A stretch of 18,332 nucleotides of DNA from Bacillota bacterium (GCA_023412275.1 JAEYNY010000019.1:1-18332); one strand, 5' to 3'; counted from the stretch's first letter, positions 1 to 8,723 are shown. Made by a program: numbers and translations. The notes: generated from the sequence alone by a model not told the origin.

Positions 1-138
1 AGCCATGCATTAAATGCTACTAGCCGTACATGGAAACCTAATGTAAGAAAAATAAAGATAATTGATAATGGCACACCAAAGTCAATTAACATATGCACAA
101 GGTGTCTTCGTTCAAACAAAGTTACCAGAGCTATATAA
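1..138 (+). CDS. rpmB: 50S ribosomal protein L28, C-terminal part (5' end outside window)
   Basis: Reading frame 1 is open from the first base to a TAA at 136-138 and gives 45 residues. It contains the L28 hallmarks SRTWKPNVRKIK and, near the end, ICTRCLRSNKVTRAI. L28 is a small structural protein of the large ribosomal subunit. The pair of cysteines in CTRC is what remains in view of a zinc-ribbon type L28; the upstream CxxC would lie outside the window. The gene is followed 23 bases later by a strong terminator, so it is probably the last gene of its transcript. Its convergent neighbour is spoVM, and rpmB next to spoVM is a familiar Firmicute arrangement. Identification is secure from motif and context; only the N-terminus is missing. 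Confidence 0.95.
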   Translation, partial: SHALNATSRTWKPNVRKIKIIDNGTPKSINICTRCLRSNKVTRAI

Positions 139-161
139 TTTGATTACGTTAAATTTCTAAA

Positions 162-193
162 AATAAAAAAGCGTTACGAGACGCTTTTTTATT
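162..193. terminator. Bidirectional intrinsic terminator between rpmB and spoVM
   Basis: A perfect 13-bp inverted repeat (162-174 with 181-193) encloses the loop TACGAG. The core is GCGT/ACGC, flanked by A6 on the left and T6 on the right, and T-rich sequence continues to 200. The A and T tracts are symmetrical, so it can end transcription of rpmB from the left and of spoVM from the right. Confidence 0.9.
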
Positions 194-227
194 TTTTTTT
201 ATTTTTATTACTTCCTCATCAGTAGGA

Positions 228-299
228 TCAGCCTATTTTAAATACCTTCTTTAATATGTTTCCAAAAAACTTAGGCATTTTTACGACTACTATTTTCAT
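228..299 (-). CDS. spoVM: Stage V sporulation protein M, SpoVM (23 residues)
   Basis: A 23-codon minus-strand ORF begins MKIVVVKMPKFFGNI and ends KVFKIG, with TGA at 228-230. SpoVM is a tiny amphipathic helix that binds the positively curved outer forespore membrane in the mother cell and anchors the spore-coat ATPase SpoIVA. B. subtilis SpoVM has 26 residues and the same pattern, MK-x4-K-x-PKF-x-G followed by a basic amphipathic helix. The critical proline at residue 9 is conserved here. The start is fixed by a strong Shine-Dalgarno, AGGGGGAG (complement of 307-314), seven bases upstream of ATG. Position next to rpmB supports the call. I did not find a convincing SigE-type promoter in 315-440 by eye. 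The gene is short enough to be missed by standard ORF length cut-offs. Confidence 0.88.
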   Translation of the reverse strand: MKIVVVKMPKFFGNILKKVFKIG

Positions 300-460
300 A
301 ATTACACTCCCCCTGAATAGCTCTTACTATCTATCATATTCGGTAAAAAGTACTTTCGTGATAGTAAATGCAAATTCTTACCTTAAAAAAGTTGTCTAAA
401 TCTCTATTACAGTGAATAGATATATACGGATAAGCTATTTTTTTAAGGGGAGTGATCCGG

Positions 461-1141
461 ATGTTTTCTTTAGTTCATGCTAGTCAAAGAAAAAAACTTA
501 TAATCATATTGGCCTTTATTGTATTTTTTATTGGTAGTATTACATTTGTTCGTATTTTTTTTTATGAAAACTCTTATTATACTATAACGGTTAACAGTCA
601 AATATCTTTCTCTTACCCTATGGATTTCTCAATCAAAAATGTATATGCCAGTGACCCGGCTTCTACTCCTTATATTCAGGCAAGCAATAGTAAATATAAG
701 AGTTTTATTGATTATAAGTCTCCCGAAGACAAATTTCATTTCAGCTATCCTTCCAATTTCAAATTGTATCAACAGGCTTTTCCGGGTAGTGAGATACTAT
801 ATCACGTAGATTTTCAAAACAAAAGCGATAATTCCTTTACAGGGTTTGTTCAGGTCTGGAATTTGCCTTATGACCTAAGTAAGTTTCTTGAGGAATCAAA
901 GGAAAACTCCCTATCCGATTTTATTAATTTCAATTCCAAAGAAATCGAAGTCAAAAAAATGAAGGGGTATTTTTGGGAGTACACCGTAAAAGGTTCCCAT
1001 GAAAATTATAAAACACTTGAAGCATTCCTCTCAAAAGATTCCAGACTATACAGAATTAGTTTTTATATACCTGAAAAAAATTATACAAAGGAAGACTATG
1101 ATATGTTTTGGAAAATGGTAAATTCTCTGAAAGTTAATTAA
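461..1141 (+). CDS. Membrane-anchored extracytoplasmic protein of unknown function (226 aa)
   Basis: The protein has a short basic N-terminus (SQRKK), one hydrophobic helix at about residues 12-33, and a roughly 190-residue hydrophilic domain expected outside the membrane. There is no lipobox cysteine, so the helix is probably an uncleaved anchor. The stretch around residues 88-200, beginning SPEDKFHFSYPSNF and continuing with alternating strands and aromatic residues, resembles the PsbP/Mog1-like fold of many clostridial surface proteins; that is an impression from pattern only. I chose ATG at 461 because AAGGGGAG (445-452) lies eight bases upstream. The in-frame GTG at 452 overlaps that site. 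The gene diverges from spoVM, and its stop overlaps the stop of the convergent GGDEF gene. Function unknown. Confidence 0.7.
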   Translation: MFSLVHASQRKKLIIILAFIVFFIGSITFVRIFFYENSYYTITVNSQISFSYPMDFSIKNVYASDPASTPYIQASNSKYKSFIDYKSPEDKFHFSYPSNFKLYQQAFPGSEILYHVDFQNKSDNSFTGFVQVWNLPYDLSKFLEESKENSLSDFINFNSKEIEVKKMKGYFWEYTVKGSHENYKTLEAFLSKDSRLYRISFYIPEKNYTKEDYDMFWKMVNSLKVN

Positions 1142-2814
1142 CTTACTTTCTGAGAAATCATAATACAGTTTCTTCCGCTTTCCTTTGCCTTGTATAGTGC
1201 ATTATCTGCATCTCTGATTAATCCTACCTGATTCGAAGATGTTTCAGGATAGCACGCTATACCAAAGCTTGCAGTAACTGAGGCTGATATAAGATTGTCT
1301 TTAATTATATTACCTGCAATCTTTGTCCGCAAAAACTCAACTTTTTCATGGGCCTGCTGTATTGATGTTCGGGGTAATATAAGTACAAATTCTTCTCCCC
1401 CGAACCTTGCAATGGTATCAGTTCCACGCAGGTTATTTTTTACGGTTTGTGCCACTTCTTTCAGTACTACATCACCAAAAAGATGGCCGTATGTATCGTT
1501 AAATATTTTGAAAAAGTCAATATCCAGAATTACCAGAGATAAATTGTATCCTTTTTCCTCTGCCATCTTAAATTCAGCTTCAAATTTTTCATGGAAGTAA
1601 ACCCTGTTGTAAACCCCTGTCAAACCGTCAACTGTGGCCATTTCCTGAAGGTTGGCATAAAGCTCGGCATTTTCAATCGCCATACTTACCTGTTTTCCCA
1701 TGGTAGTAAGCAGCCTTAAGTTTTCGGTGTTAAAAGTATTGTTATTTCGGTGTTCAATGAGAGTGAGTCCGAACTTTCTTGATTTCAAACTCAAAGGCAC
1801 ACACATAAATGAACCTATTTGTCTCGTCTGAATAAAATCGTATTTATCAGGGTCAACCATATTTTCTATCAAAGGCTTTTCATTTTGTAATATATCAAGG
1901 AGAAGTTCACAATTAACATTATCCGCCAAAATCGCAAGCTCTTCTTTATTGGTTATATTTGTAAATTGTACCTTAAGTCTGTTTTTCTTCTGGTCAAACA
2001 ATAATATGGTTGAATAGTTTACGCCCATTACACCAATTATTACATCATTTACAAAATTAAGTAATTCGTTTATATCTAGAATGGAACCTATTGCCTCACT
2101 CACCTGCTGAAGGGTATAAAACTCTGCAATACTGGACGTGAGCCTCTTATTTGTATCTTCAAGCTTAAAATTGGTTTCCTTAAGCTTTTCATACTGGTTC
2201 TTTATTTTATCCCTGGCTGAAGCAAGCTGTTCATACTTCTCACCCAATTCATCAATCAACCGATCATTTTCCTGTTCATTTTTTAAGTTTTCAGAGTAAA
2301 TTTTAGCACTTATACTAAATATACAAAGTAGTAATATGTATATACACACTATTCCGAACAGACTAGAAAGTACTTTTGTAGCATCAAAGGGCTCTTGTAA
2401 ACCATATAATAAAAAGATATGTGCTATTTTGATTACTGCACTAAAACCCAATAAAATATAGGTTAACTTTCTGCCCTTGTGAATGCTTATAAAAAATAAA
2501 GGCAAGACAAGAGAAAGGTACTGTATCCCATCCGAGAATGGTAATAAAAATACAGACGTCAAAAAGACTTCGATTGATCTGAAAATGTCAAATGCTTTAT
2601 CCGAATATAAATTTACATTATTTACAAATATAATTTTAACAATATTCAGAGCCAGAATTGACACTATAAATGTTGTGAGAAAAATTTCCTTACTTAAATA
2701 AACATTAGCATCAGTATAAAGTTCCTGCTTGAAAATCAATGCAGAAAACAGTAATACAATAAATACCCAATAAAGGTTAATCATAACCCTTTCATATTTT
2801 TGTATTTTATTCAT
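1138..2814 (-). CDS. Membrane GAF-GGDEF diguanylate cyclase (558 aa)
   Basis: The protein is predicted to make cyclic di-GMP from two GTP at the membrane. About five hydrophobic segments lie within residues 12-169, followed by a coiled coil (about 175-228), a GAF sensor domain (about 235-385) and a C-terminal GGDEF domain (about 390-555). The active-site signature is GGEEF at 472-476, a functional variant. An intact RxxD product-inhibition site, RGTD, sits at 463-466, so feedback inhibition by c-di-GMP is expected. The substrate-binding segment DIDFFKIFNDTYGH is also present at about 431-443. The start has AAAGGA about six bases upstream. It is the last of five closely spaced genes, 15 bases behind the FtsA-like gene, and shares an operon with an HD-GYP phosphodiesterase. 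What the GAF domain senses cannot be read from sequence. Confidence 0.93.
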   Translation of the reverse strand: MNKIQKYERVMINLYWVFIVLLFSALIFKQELYTDANVYLSKEIFLTTFIVSILALNIVKIIFVNNVNLYSDKAFDIFRSIEVFLTSVFLLPFSDGIQYLSLVLPLFFISIHKGRKLTYILLGFSAVIKIAHIFLLYGLQEPFDATKVLSSLFGIVCIYILLLCIFSISAKIYSENLKNEQENDRLIDELGEKYEQLASARDKIKNQYEKLKETNFKLEDTNKRLTSSIAEFYTLQQVSEAIGSILDINELLNFVNDVIIGVMGVNYSTILLFDQKKNRLKVQFTNITNKEELAILADNVNCELLLDILQNEKPLIENMVDPDKYDFIQTRQIGSFMCVPLSLKSRKFGLTLIEHRNNNTFNTENLRLLTTMGKQVSMAIENAELYANLQEMATVDGLTGVYNRVYFHEKFEAEFKMAEEKGYNLSLVILDIDFFKIFNDTYGHLFGDVVLKEVAQTVKNNLRGTDTIARFGGEEFVLILPRTSIQQAHEKVEFLRTKIAGNIIKDNLISASVTASFGIACYPETSSNQVGLIRDADNALYKAKESGRNCIMISQKVS

Positions 2815-2829
2815 ATATTTCCTTTCTAA

Positions 2830-4959
2830 CTACAATTGCATATTCTCCCAATAAATTTCTATATTGTCTCCCGAAGAAATTTTATCGGTAAAATTTGCCT
2901 GACTTCCATTTAATTTTAAAATAATGTTTCCTTTAGGTACTGATAAATCAAAATTAATATAGTTGAAAATATCCACAAAAATATACTGCTTGTTTTCTTT
3001 CAATTCAATTCTTTCACCGTTTACATAAATAACAAAGCCTTTTTCAGGTACAGGAACACTGTTGTTTTCCATATAGCCCTGTTCAAATTCATTTACTTGT
3101 ACAACATCATCATTCTCATAAATCTCTTGTTCTTCAAACCCCTTTTCAGGAGTAGTTACCTCACCGGATTCCTCAAGTTCTGAATCAGTTATCCGGTCAT
3201 TGTCCTTAAGCATGTATTCAGGACTGACGATTTCCCCATTAACCTTCAACAAACTACTTTCAAGACCAAGCTCAAATTTTGTTATGAAGTCTTTTAGTGT
3301 GACTATTTCCTCTATTTGAACCTTATCACCATTTTTTATAGCTATATCCATACCGCATACCTGCCCATTAATTGAACAATACGGTACAAGCTCTATCCTG
3401 TCTTCGTTCAAATAGACCGTTAGTCCCCTTGGGTGTTTTACATAATCAGTTACTCTCTTTTCAGCGTCCATACCGTTATATGAAGGCTTTATGTATATAG
3501 AATCATTATTATTTATTTTAGTATCAAGACTCGCCGGCTCATTGTTAACGAAAATTTCAGCTGCCATTCCGTGTTCACCCTTAATACTCATATCTTTACC
3601 ATTAAGTGTAAACTTCAATGACTTGCCCGATCTGCCAATCAGCTTATCAGGGTTGTAGCCTACCAATATTAAAGCATCTGCTACACTCAGCTTTTTGGAA
3701 TTGAACAGCTTTATTTTATTTTCATTTACAGTGACAGTCATAAAGTCCTGACCTCTTTGCATATGTGCCATCATTGCTATTCCAAAAGGTGTGATAGATT
3801 CAGGCCCTGTTAGCTTTTTAATCTTGGTCTTTATGTTTTGTATTACATCCCTCCCTCTTACTGCAACTCTGTTCTCAGGAAGCCCCAGTCCTTCAGCAAT
3901 CCTGTTGGTAAGCCCGGGTATCTGGCTCCCTCCCCCAATTAAAAACACAGCATTGGGGGCCTTTTGATTGAATTCCAGAATTTTATCGCATATACTTCCT
4001 GCTAATAAATCTATAGCTGGTTTTATTATTTCAATAGCTTTTTGGTGTGTAATATCATACTTATTCCCTAGTATATCTGTATACTTGATAACTTCTGTAC
4101 CAGATGAAATAGAAATTTTAATTTTTTCCGCTGTATTGAAATCAACCAAAAACTCCTGAGCAATTTTTTCGGTTATTTCGTCTCCAGCTATTGGAACCAT
4201 GCCATAGGCTACTACAGAGCCATCTCTGGTCAGTGCTATATCCGATGTTCCTGCACCAATATCAACCAGAACAAGATTCAAAAGTCTTAAATCCTTCGGA
4301 ATAGTTACGTTTATTGCGGCAATAGGCTCAAGGGTCAGACTTATTACCTCCAGTCCTACCTTTGACATAACCGTGTACAAGCTGTCTACTACAACGTGAG
4401 GCAAGAATGTAGCCAGTACTTCCACCCCTATTTTCTTACCTTTATGCCCTACAAGTGACGAAATAACATACCCATTGAGAAAATAGTTTACAACGCTGTA
4501 CCCGACACAATAAAAGGTCATTTTTTCTTCATTGGATATTTCGTTATCAAGCTTAAATCGTGCATTCTGAATAGCGTCAACTTCCAGACTGCCGACGATT
4601 TCCGCTGTTATTTCACGTCCCTGCTCAATATCATATTGCAGTTTTGTCTGACTTGTTTTTAGAACTCTTCCTGCAGCTGCAATAGCTACTTTTGTCAAAG
4701 TAACCCCCAGTATCTTTTCCAGTCTTTCTTTAACTTGAGTTATTACTTCGGCAACCTTTTCAATATCATGTATTTGTCCATCCAGCATTGCACGACTCTT
4801 ATGTTCACATATCTCTGCCGCAACAACCCTGAAACATTCCTTCTCATAAACCCCTACTATACCTATAACTGTTCGTGTTCCAATATCAAGAGCAAATATC
4901 AAATCTTCTTCATTAAATGTTTCTACTTTAGTTTTTGTTATCTTCTGTTTACCAGGCAT
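2830..4959 (-). CDS. FtsA-like actin-family ATPase with long C-terminal repeat region (709 aa)
   Basis: Residues about 20-400 form an FtsA/actin-type ATPase. Phosphate-1 is ALDIGTRTVIGIVG (23-36), phosphate-2 is LVDIGAGTSDIALT (231-244) and the adenosine motif is FLIGGGSQIPGL (339-350). An FtsA-style GQIHDIEKV lies at 61-69. Classical FtsA proteins have about 410-430 residues; this one carries roughly 300 more. The extra part contains several segments with the pattern 'hydrophobic-N-G/N ... (N/G)-D-x-I/V-x-I' (about 471-490, 530-550, 573-590, 683-703), suggesting small beta-grasp-like modules split by an acidic linker at 592-640. No obvious C-terminal membrane-targeting helix is present. The family is usually annotated as cell division FtsA, but it sits outside an ftsAZ cluster, so a role in division is unproven. 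GGGGG precedes the ATG by seven bases. It lies between nth and the GGDEF gene. Confidence 0.85.
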   Translation of the reverse strand: MPGKQKITKTKVETFNEEDLIFALDIGTRTVIGIVGVYEKECFRVVAAEICEHKSRAMLDGQIHDIEKVAEVITQVKERLEKILGVTLTKVAIAAAGRVLKTSQTKLQYDIEQGREITAEIVGSLEVDAIQNARFKLDNEISNEEKMTFYCVGYSVVNYFLNGYVISSLVGHKGKKIGVEVLATFLPHVVVDSLYTVMSKVGLEVISLTLEPIAAINVTIPKDLRLLNLVLVDIGAGTSDIALTRDGSVVAYGMVPIAGDEITEKIAQEFLVDFNTAEKIKISISSGTEVIKYTDILGNKYDITHQKAIEIIKPAIDLLAGSICDKILEFNQKAPNAVFLIGGGSQIPGLTNRIAEGLGLPENRVAVRGRDVIQNIKTKIKKLTGPESITPFGIAMMAHMQRGQDFMTVTVNENKIKLFNSKKLSVADALILVGYNPDKLIGRSGKSLKFTLNGKDMSIKGEHGMAAEIFVNNEPASLDTKINNNDSIYIKPSYNGMDAEKRVTDYVKHPRGLTVYLNEDRIELVPYCSINGQVCGMDIAIKNGDKVQIEEIVTLKDFITKFELGLESSLLKVNGEIVSPEYMLKDNDRITDSELEESGEVTTPEKGFEEQEIYENDDVVQVNEFEQGYMENNSVPVPEKGFVIYVNGERIELKENKQYIFVDIFNYINFDLSVPKGNIILKLNGSQANFTDKISSGDNIEIYWENMQL

Positions 4960-4992
4960 ACCTTACCCCCATGTATAAAAACAGTTGTGACC

Positions 4993-5625
4993 CTATTTCT
5001 TAGTATAATAACTGCATAAATGATTTAACTCACACTTTTCACATTCAGGTTTTCTTGCGTTACACACAGCCCTGCCATGAAAGACCAACTTATGGCAAAA
5101 GTCTGCCCATTTGTCTTTAGGAATTATTTTCTGCAAATCGTACTCAATCTTCTCAGGGTCTTCATTCTTGGTTAGACCCGTTCTGTTTGAAAGCCTTTTA
5201 GCATGAGTGTCAACAACTACTCCCTGCTTTCCATGTACCTCATATAAGTAAAGGTTTGCTGTCTTACGCCCTACTCCAGGCAATTCAAGCAGTTCCTCCA
5301 TATTATCTGGAATTTTTCCGTTGTATTTTTCTGTTATAATTTTACAGCATGCGATTATGTTTTTTGCCTTATTTCTATAAAATCCCGTTGATTTAATATC
5401 CTCCTCCAGTTCTTTTACATCTGCATTTGCAAATGCCTCTACCGTAGGATACTTTTTATATAAATCCTTTGCAACTATGTTAACCCTGGCATCAGTACAC
5501 TGGGCTGCAAGTTGAGTAGAAATCAAAAGCTGAAGCGGATTCTCATACTTCAGGGAACACTCCGCATCAGGATAAAGCTTATCAAGAACCTCTATCATTT
5601 GCAGAACCTTTTCCTTTTTAGTCAT
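4993..5625 (-). CDS. nth: Endonuclease III, DNA glycosylase/AP lyase
   Basis: This base-excision repair enzyme removes oxidised pyrimidines and cleaves the abasic site. The helix-hairpin-helix is LPGVGRKTA at residues 115-123 with the catalytic lysine at 121. The catalytic aspartate is D139 in VVVDTHAKRL. The [4Fe-4S] cluster ligands are C188, C195, C198 and C204 in the canonical C-x6-C-x2-C-x5-C spacing. Length (210) is normal for the family and all key residues are intact. AGAAGG lies about 11 bases before ATG, slightly long. It is 27 bases downstream of glgA and 33 bases upstream of the FtsA-like gene, so it is probably cotranscribed with them. There is no evident functional tie to its neighbours. 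Confidence 0.97.
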   Translation of the reverse strand: MTKKEKVLQMIEVLDKLYPDAECSLKYENPLQLLISTQLAAQCTDARVNIVAKDLYKKYPTVEAFANADVKELEEDIKSTGFYRNKAKNIIACCKIITEKYNGKIPDNMEELLELPGVGRKTANLYLYEVHGKQGVVVDTHAKRLSNRTGLTKNEDPEKIEYDLQKIIPKDKWADFCHKLVFHGRAVCNARKPECEKCELNHLCSYYTKK

Positions 5626-5652
5626 CGAATTTTATACCTTCTTTGTTTTATG

Positions 5653-7122
5653 TTATCTATTTTTGTTTTCTATAGCTATTTTATATAATTCTAAGTACTT
5701 AATACAAGGCTTCTTCCAAGAAAAATCACTTTCCAGTGCTCTCACAACCAATTCTCCCCACTGTTGGCTTTTTTTGCAATAAACCTGTATAGCCCTATTC
5801 AAAGTATCCTCAAATTCCTTTTCATCAAATTCATTGAAAGAGAACCCATTTCCATTATTTCGATCCTTATCATAATCTATTACAGTTTCAGCAAGGCCTC
5901 CTGTAGCCCTTACTACCGGAATTGTACCATACCTGAAACTAATAATCTGTCCTAAGCCGCACGGTTCGAAACGAGAAGGCATTAAGAACATGTCTGCAGA
6001 GGCATATATCTTTTTAGCCAGTTTCTGATTGAATTCCAAAAATACTGCTACATTATCGGGGTACTTTTTCTGAAGTTCCTTAAATGAGTTATGATAATAT
6101 TCGTCCCCAATTCCAAGAACTGCCAACTGTATATCATTTTCTTTTATATATCTTTCGATGCACCCCAAAATTAGTTCCAGCCCCTTCTGGTGTGTCAATC
6201 TTGTAACAATCGCTAACAGTGGAGCATCACTTTTAGCTAAACCTACCTCTTTCTGGAATTCTCTTTTATTTTCCTTCTTATTCCAAGGGCTCTTAGCGTC
6301 ATAAACCTTATATAAATCTTCACTCTTACAGGGGTCGAATTCCTCGTAAGATATTCCATTTACAATACCAAAAAGGTCATTTTTTCTGTTATTAAGTATG
6401 CCTTCCATTTTTTCACCATATGCAGTCGAAAGAATTTCCTGTGCATACTGCTTGCTTACGGTATTTATTTTATCTGAATATACAAGTCCACATTTCATAA
6501 AACTGAACATTCCATAAAATTCAGCCTTGTCATATGTAAAGAATTCTTCCTCCACATTCAGAAAACTGCATATATCAGCACTGAAATTTCCTTGATACTC
6601 AAGATTGTGAATTGTATAAACCGTTGCAATATCTTTATAAAAATCCTGTTTTGCATATTTTTCTTTTAGCAGCAGGCATAAAGGGCCTGTATGCCAGTCA
6701 TTGCAATGAATAATGTCGGGCTTAAAGTCAATATATGGCAGCATTTCAAGGGCTGCCTTGCACAGCATTATAAATCTTTGGGCATCATCCTGATAGCAAT
6801 ATATACCATCTCTATAATAATAATGATAGTTTTCTAAAAAATAGACCTTAACTTCTTTTGAACCTGAAACAGGTATACAGCTTTCCTTGATTACACATGT
6901 TTCTTTTCTCTCGCCCATTTCAACAGGAAAATCGGCAACATAAGCTAATTCTGTCTCTATACTTTTGTATCTCGGCATAAGTACTCTTACATCCTGCCCC
7001 AGCAACGTTAACTCCTTTGGCAGAGAACCTGCAACATCAGCTAACCCCCCTGTCTTTGCGAATGGGTCAACTTCTGCGGATACAAAAAGAACTTTTAACT
7101 GTTTATTAGATAAATTCACCAC
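5653..7122 (-). CDS. glgA: Glycogen synthase (ADP-glucose, GT5 family)
   Basis: GlgA transfers glucose from ADP-glucose to the non-reducing end of an alpha-1,4-glucan in the cytoplasm. The N-terminal donor-site motif is KTGGLADV at residues 23-30, and the C-terminal retaining-GT signature is EPCGLGQ at 386-392 followed by ATGGLAETV. The usual EPCGLTQ has G in place of T here, a mild change. Length (489) is typical. Two GTG codons stand in tandem at 7120-7122 and 7117-7119. GGAGG lies 4 bases before the first and 7 before the second, so the second is the better start (protein one residue shorter). No glgB, glgC or glgP is beside it; the neighbours are c-di-GMP and repair genes. Glycogen-like reserve is linked to sporulation in clostridia, which would suit this locus but is inference. 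Confidence 0.95.
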   Translation of the reverse strand: MVNLSNKQLKVLFVSAEVDPFAKTGGLADVAGSLPKELTLLGQDVRVLMPRYKSIETELAYVADFPVEMGERKETCVIKESCIPVSGSKEVKVYFLENYHYYYRDGIYCYQDDAQRFIMLCKAALEMLPYIDFKPDIIHCNDWHTGPLCLLLKEKYAKQDFYKDIATVYTIHNLEYQGNFSADICSFLNVEEEFFTYDKAEFYGMFSFMKCGLVYSDKINTVSKQYAQEILSTAYGEKMEGILNNRKNDLFGIVNGISYEEFDPCKSEDLYKVYDAKSPWNKKENKREFQKEVGLAKSDAPLLAIVTRLTHQKGLELILGCIERYIKENDIQLAVLGIGDEYYHNSFKELQKKYPDNVAVFLEFNQKLAKKIYASADMFLMPSRFEPCGLGQIISFRYGTIPVVRATGGLAETVIDYDKDRNNGNGFSFNEFDEKEFEDTLNRAIQVYCKKSQQWGELVVRALESDFSWKKPCIKYLELYKIAIENKNR

Positions 7123-7136
7123 ATTACCTCCAAATG

Positions 7137-8618
7137 CTAGTTGTTAATCAGCTCTTTAATCATGTTTATAAAAAGATCTGATATTCTAGGATCAAACTGA
7201 ATTCCCTTACATCTTTCAATTTCGTTAATTGCCAATTCCATTGTCATACCTCTTCGGTATGTTCTGTCACTCGTCATTGCATCAAAGGCATCGGCTATAC
7301 ATAATATTCTTCCTAAAAGACTGATTTCCTCACCCTTCAGCCCATTAGGGTAACCTCCACCGTTATATTTTTCGTGATGTTCCAGAATTGCTTTTAAACC
7401 GTTTCTTAAAAACTCTACATTTTTAAGTATATTATAGGAAATAAGGGGATGCTTTTTTATTTCTTCATATTCACCATCAGTTAATTTGTCTGATTTATTG
7501 AGAATTGAAGCTGATACTCCTATCTTTCCTATATCGTGCAATATAGCCGCATATCTTAAATCCTGTATTGTATCTTCATCCAGCTTCATACGGGCAGCAA
7601 TCTCACATGAAATTTCCATTACTCGCTGGCAATGTCCGCTGGTATATGCATCCTTTGCTTCGATTGCATTTACCAAAGACATAACAGTTTGTATATATCC
7701 TGTATTAAGGCTTTCTGAGTATTTTAGTAGCTCTTCATTTTTTTGGCGAAGTTCGTCCTTGGCTATGTTGAGATTCTCAATATTATTATTTAAATCGTCG
7801 TTTACTGCGGCTGTTTCCTCATAAAGGGCTTCTATTTCCTGTTTCTGTAAATATACGTCATTTATTAGCTGAGACTTATACATCGCTACAGCTGCATAAT
7901 TTGCAAGACTTTGGAGAAATGTAAGGTTTACTTTTTTAAAGGAATCTTTATTTTTTGTTTCTAGAAAGATAACACCCAACTGTTCATCTGATATGCTAAG
8001 AGGTATTACCAGCTTGTCTCCCAGTATACCTCTTCTTTTAATCTCAATTCCGCATTTAACAACAACGGAATTTGTATTAAAACATTGTGTAACAACAGAA
8101 TCCTCATCAAAATATTTTCCTACTTCTCCAAACACTATTTCTCCCAATTCATATTTACAATATATATCTTGAGAATTTACATCCTTGAAGCAAATAAGGC
8201 ACCTGTCACACCCTGTAAACTTTTTAAATACATCGTATACATATTTAATAATATTTTCAATTTCAATTGTAGAATTAAATTTTTCAGACGTAATGCTTAA
8301 AGCTTCCAATTGATTCTGTTTTTCCACAAGAAGTTTTAAAGTCTTAAAATAGCTCTTTCCCGCTAATGTTCTGAGAAGATACTCATTTTGCTGGAGAATT
8401 CCATATTTTTTTATATTTTTCCGGTTTTTTCTATCTATAAAAATATATTCACAAATATCATATGCTAAAAATACAATACACAAGCCAGCACTTATGGCTA
8501 ACGGTTTCTCAGCACTCATATAGATTCCGTATATAAAGCATGGTAAAGCTATAGCGCATATAATTATTTTAACTAGATGTGAATAATATTTGCTTAAGTT
8601 CATATATGCCTCCAGCAT
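7137..8618 (-). CDS. GAF-HD-GYP cyclic-di-GMP phosphodiesterase, membrane anchored
   Basis: Predicted to hydrolyse cyclic di-GMP. Two membrane helices (about 15-33 and 38-60) precede a GAF-type sensor (about 105-250), a coiled coil (about 252-302) and an HD-GYP domain (about 305-490). The HD pair is H361-D362 in ILHDIGKIG, and the GYP motif is at 422-424 in HHEKYNGGGYPNGLKG. Metal-ligand histidines H390 and H414/H415 are in place, so it should be active. The longest frame starts at 8618, but GGAGG lies inside that extension. It is five bases before a second ATG at 8601-8603 (protein MNLSKYY..., 488 aa), which is the likelier start. It is the first gene of the minus-strand operon and its stop is 14 bases from glgA. 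The GAF ligand is unknown. Confidence 0.93.
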   Translation of the reverse strand: MLEAYMNLSKYYSHLVKIIICAIALPCFIYGIYMSAEKPLAISAGLCIVFLAYDICEYIFIDRKNRKNIKKYGILQQNEYLLRTLAGKSYFKTLKLLVEKQNQLEALSITSEKFNSTIEIENIIKYVYDVFKKFTGCDRCLICFKDVNSQDIYCKYELGEIVFGEVGKYFDEDSVVTQCFNTNSVVVKCGIEIKRRGILGDKLVIPLSISDEQLGVIFLETKNKDSFKKVNLTFLQSLANYAAVAMYKSQLINDVYLQKQEIEALYEETAAVNDDLNNNIENLNIAKDELRQKNEELLKYSESLNTGYIQTVMSLVNAIEAKDAYTSGHCQRVMEISCEIAARMKLDEDTIQDLRYAAILHDIGKIGVSASILNKSDKLTDGEYEEIKKHPLISYNILKNVEFLRNGLKAILEHHEKYNGGGYPNGLKGEEISLLGRILCIADAFDAMTSDRTYRRGMTMELAINEIERCKGIQFDPRISDLFINMIKELINN

Positions 8619-8655
8619 TTTATAATTCCAGAAAAATCCTAAGATTATATATCTA

Positions 8656-8683
8656 ATTGTAAATTTTTTTTACTTATTAGCAA
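8656..8683 (-). promoter_or_regulatory. Candidate SigA-type promoter for the HD-GYP/glgA/nth operon
   Basis: On the minus strand, TTGCTA (complement of 8678-8683) and TACAAT (complement of 8656-8661) are 16 bases apart, about 50 bases before the preferred start at 8603. The match is moderate, but this is the only gap (8619-8723) where the five-gene operon could begin. Confidence 0.4.
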
Positions 8684-8723
8684 TACAATTTATTTATTCC
8701 CTAAATTTTTTTTATATTTCAAT

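Noticed and set aside
452..460. GTG start at 452 for the membrane-protein gene
   Set aside because: It overlaps its own Shine-Dalgarno; ATG at 461 has AAGGGGAG at ideal spacing.
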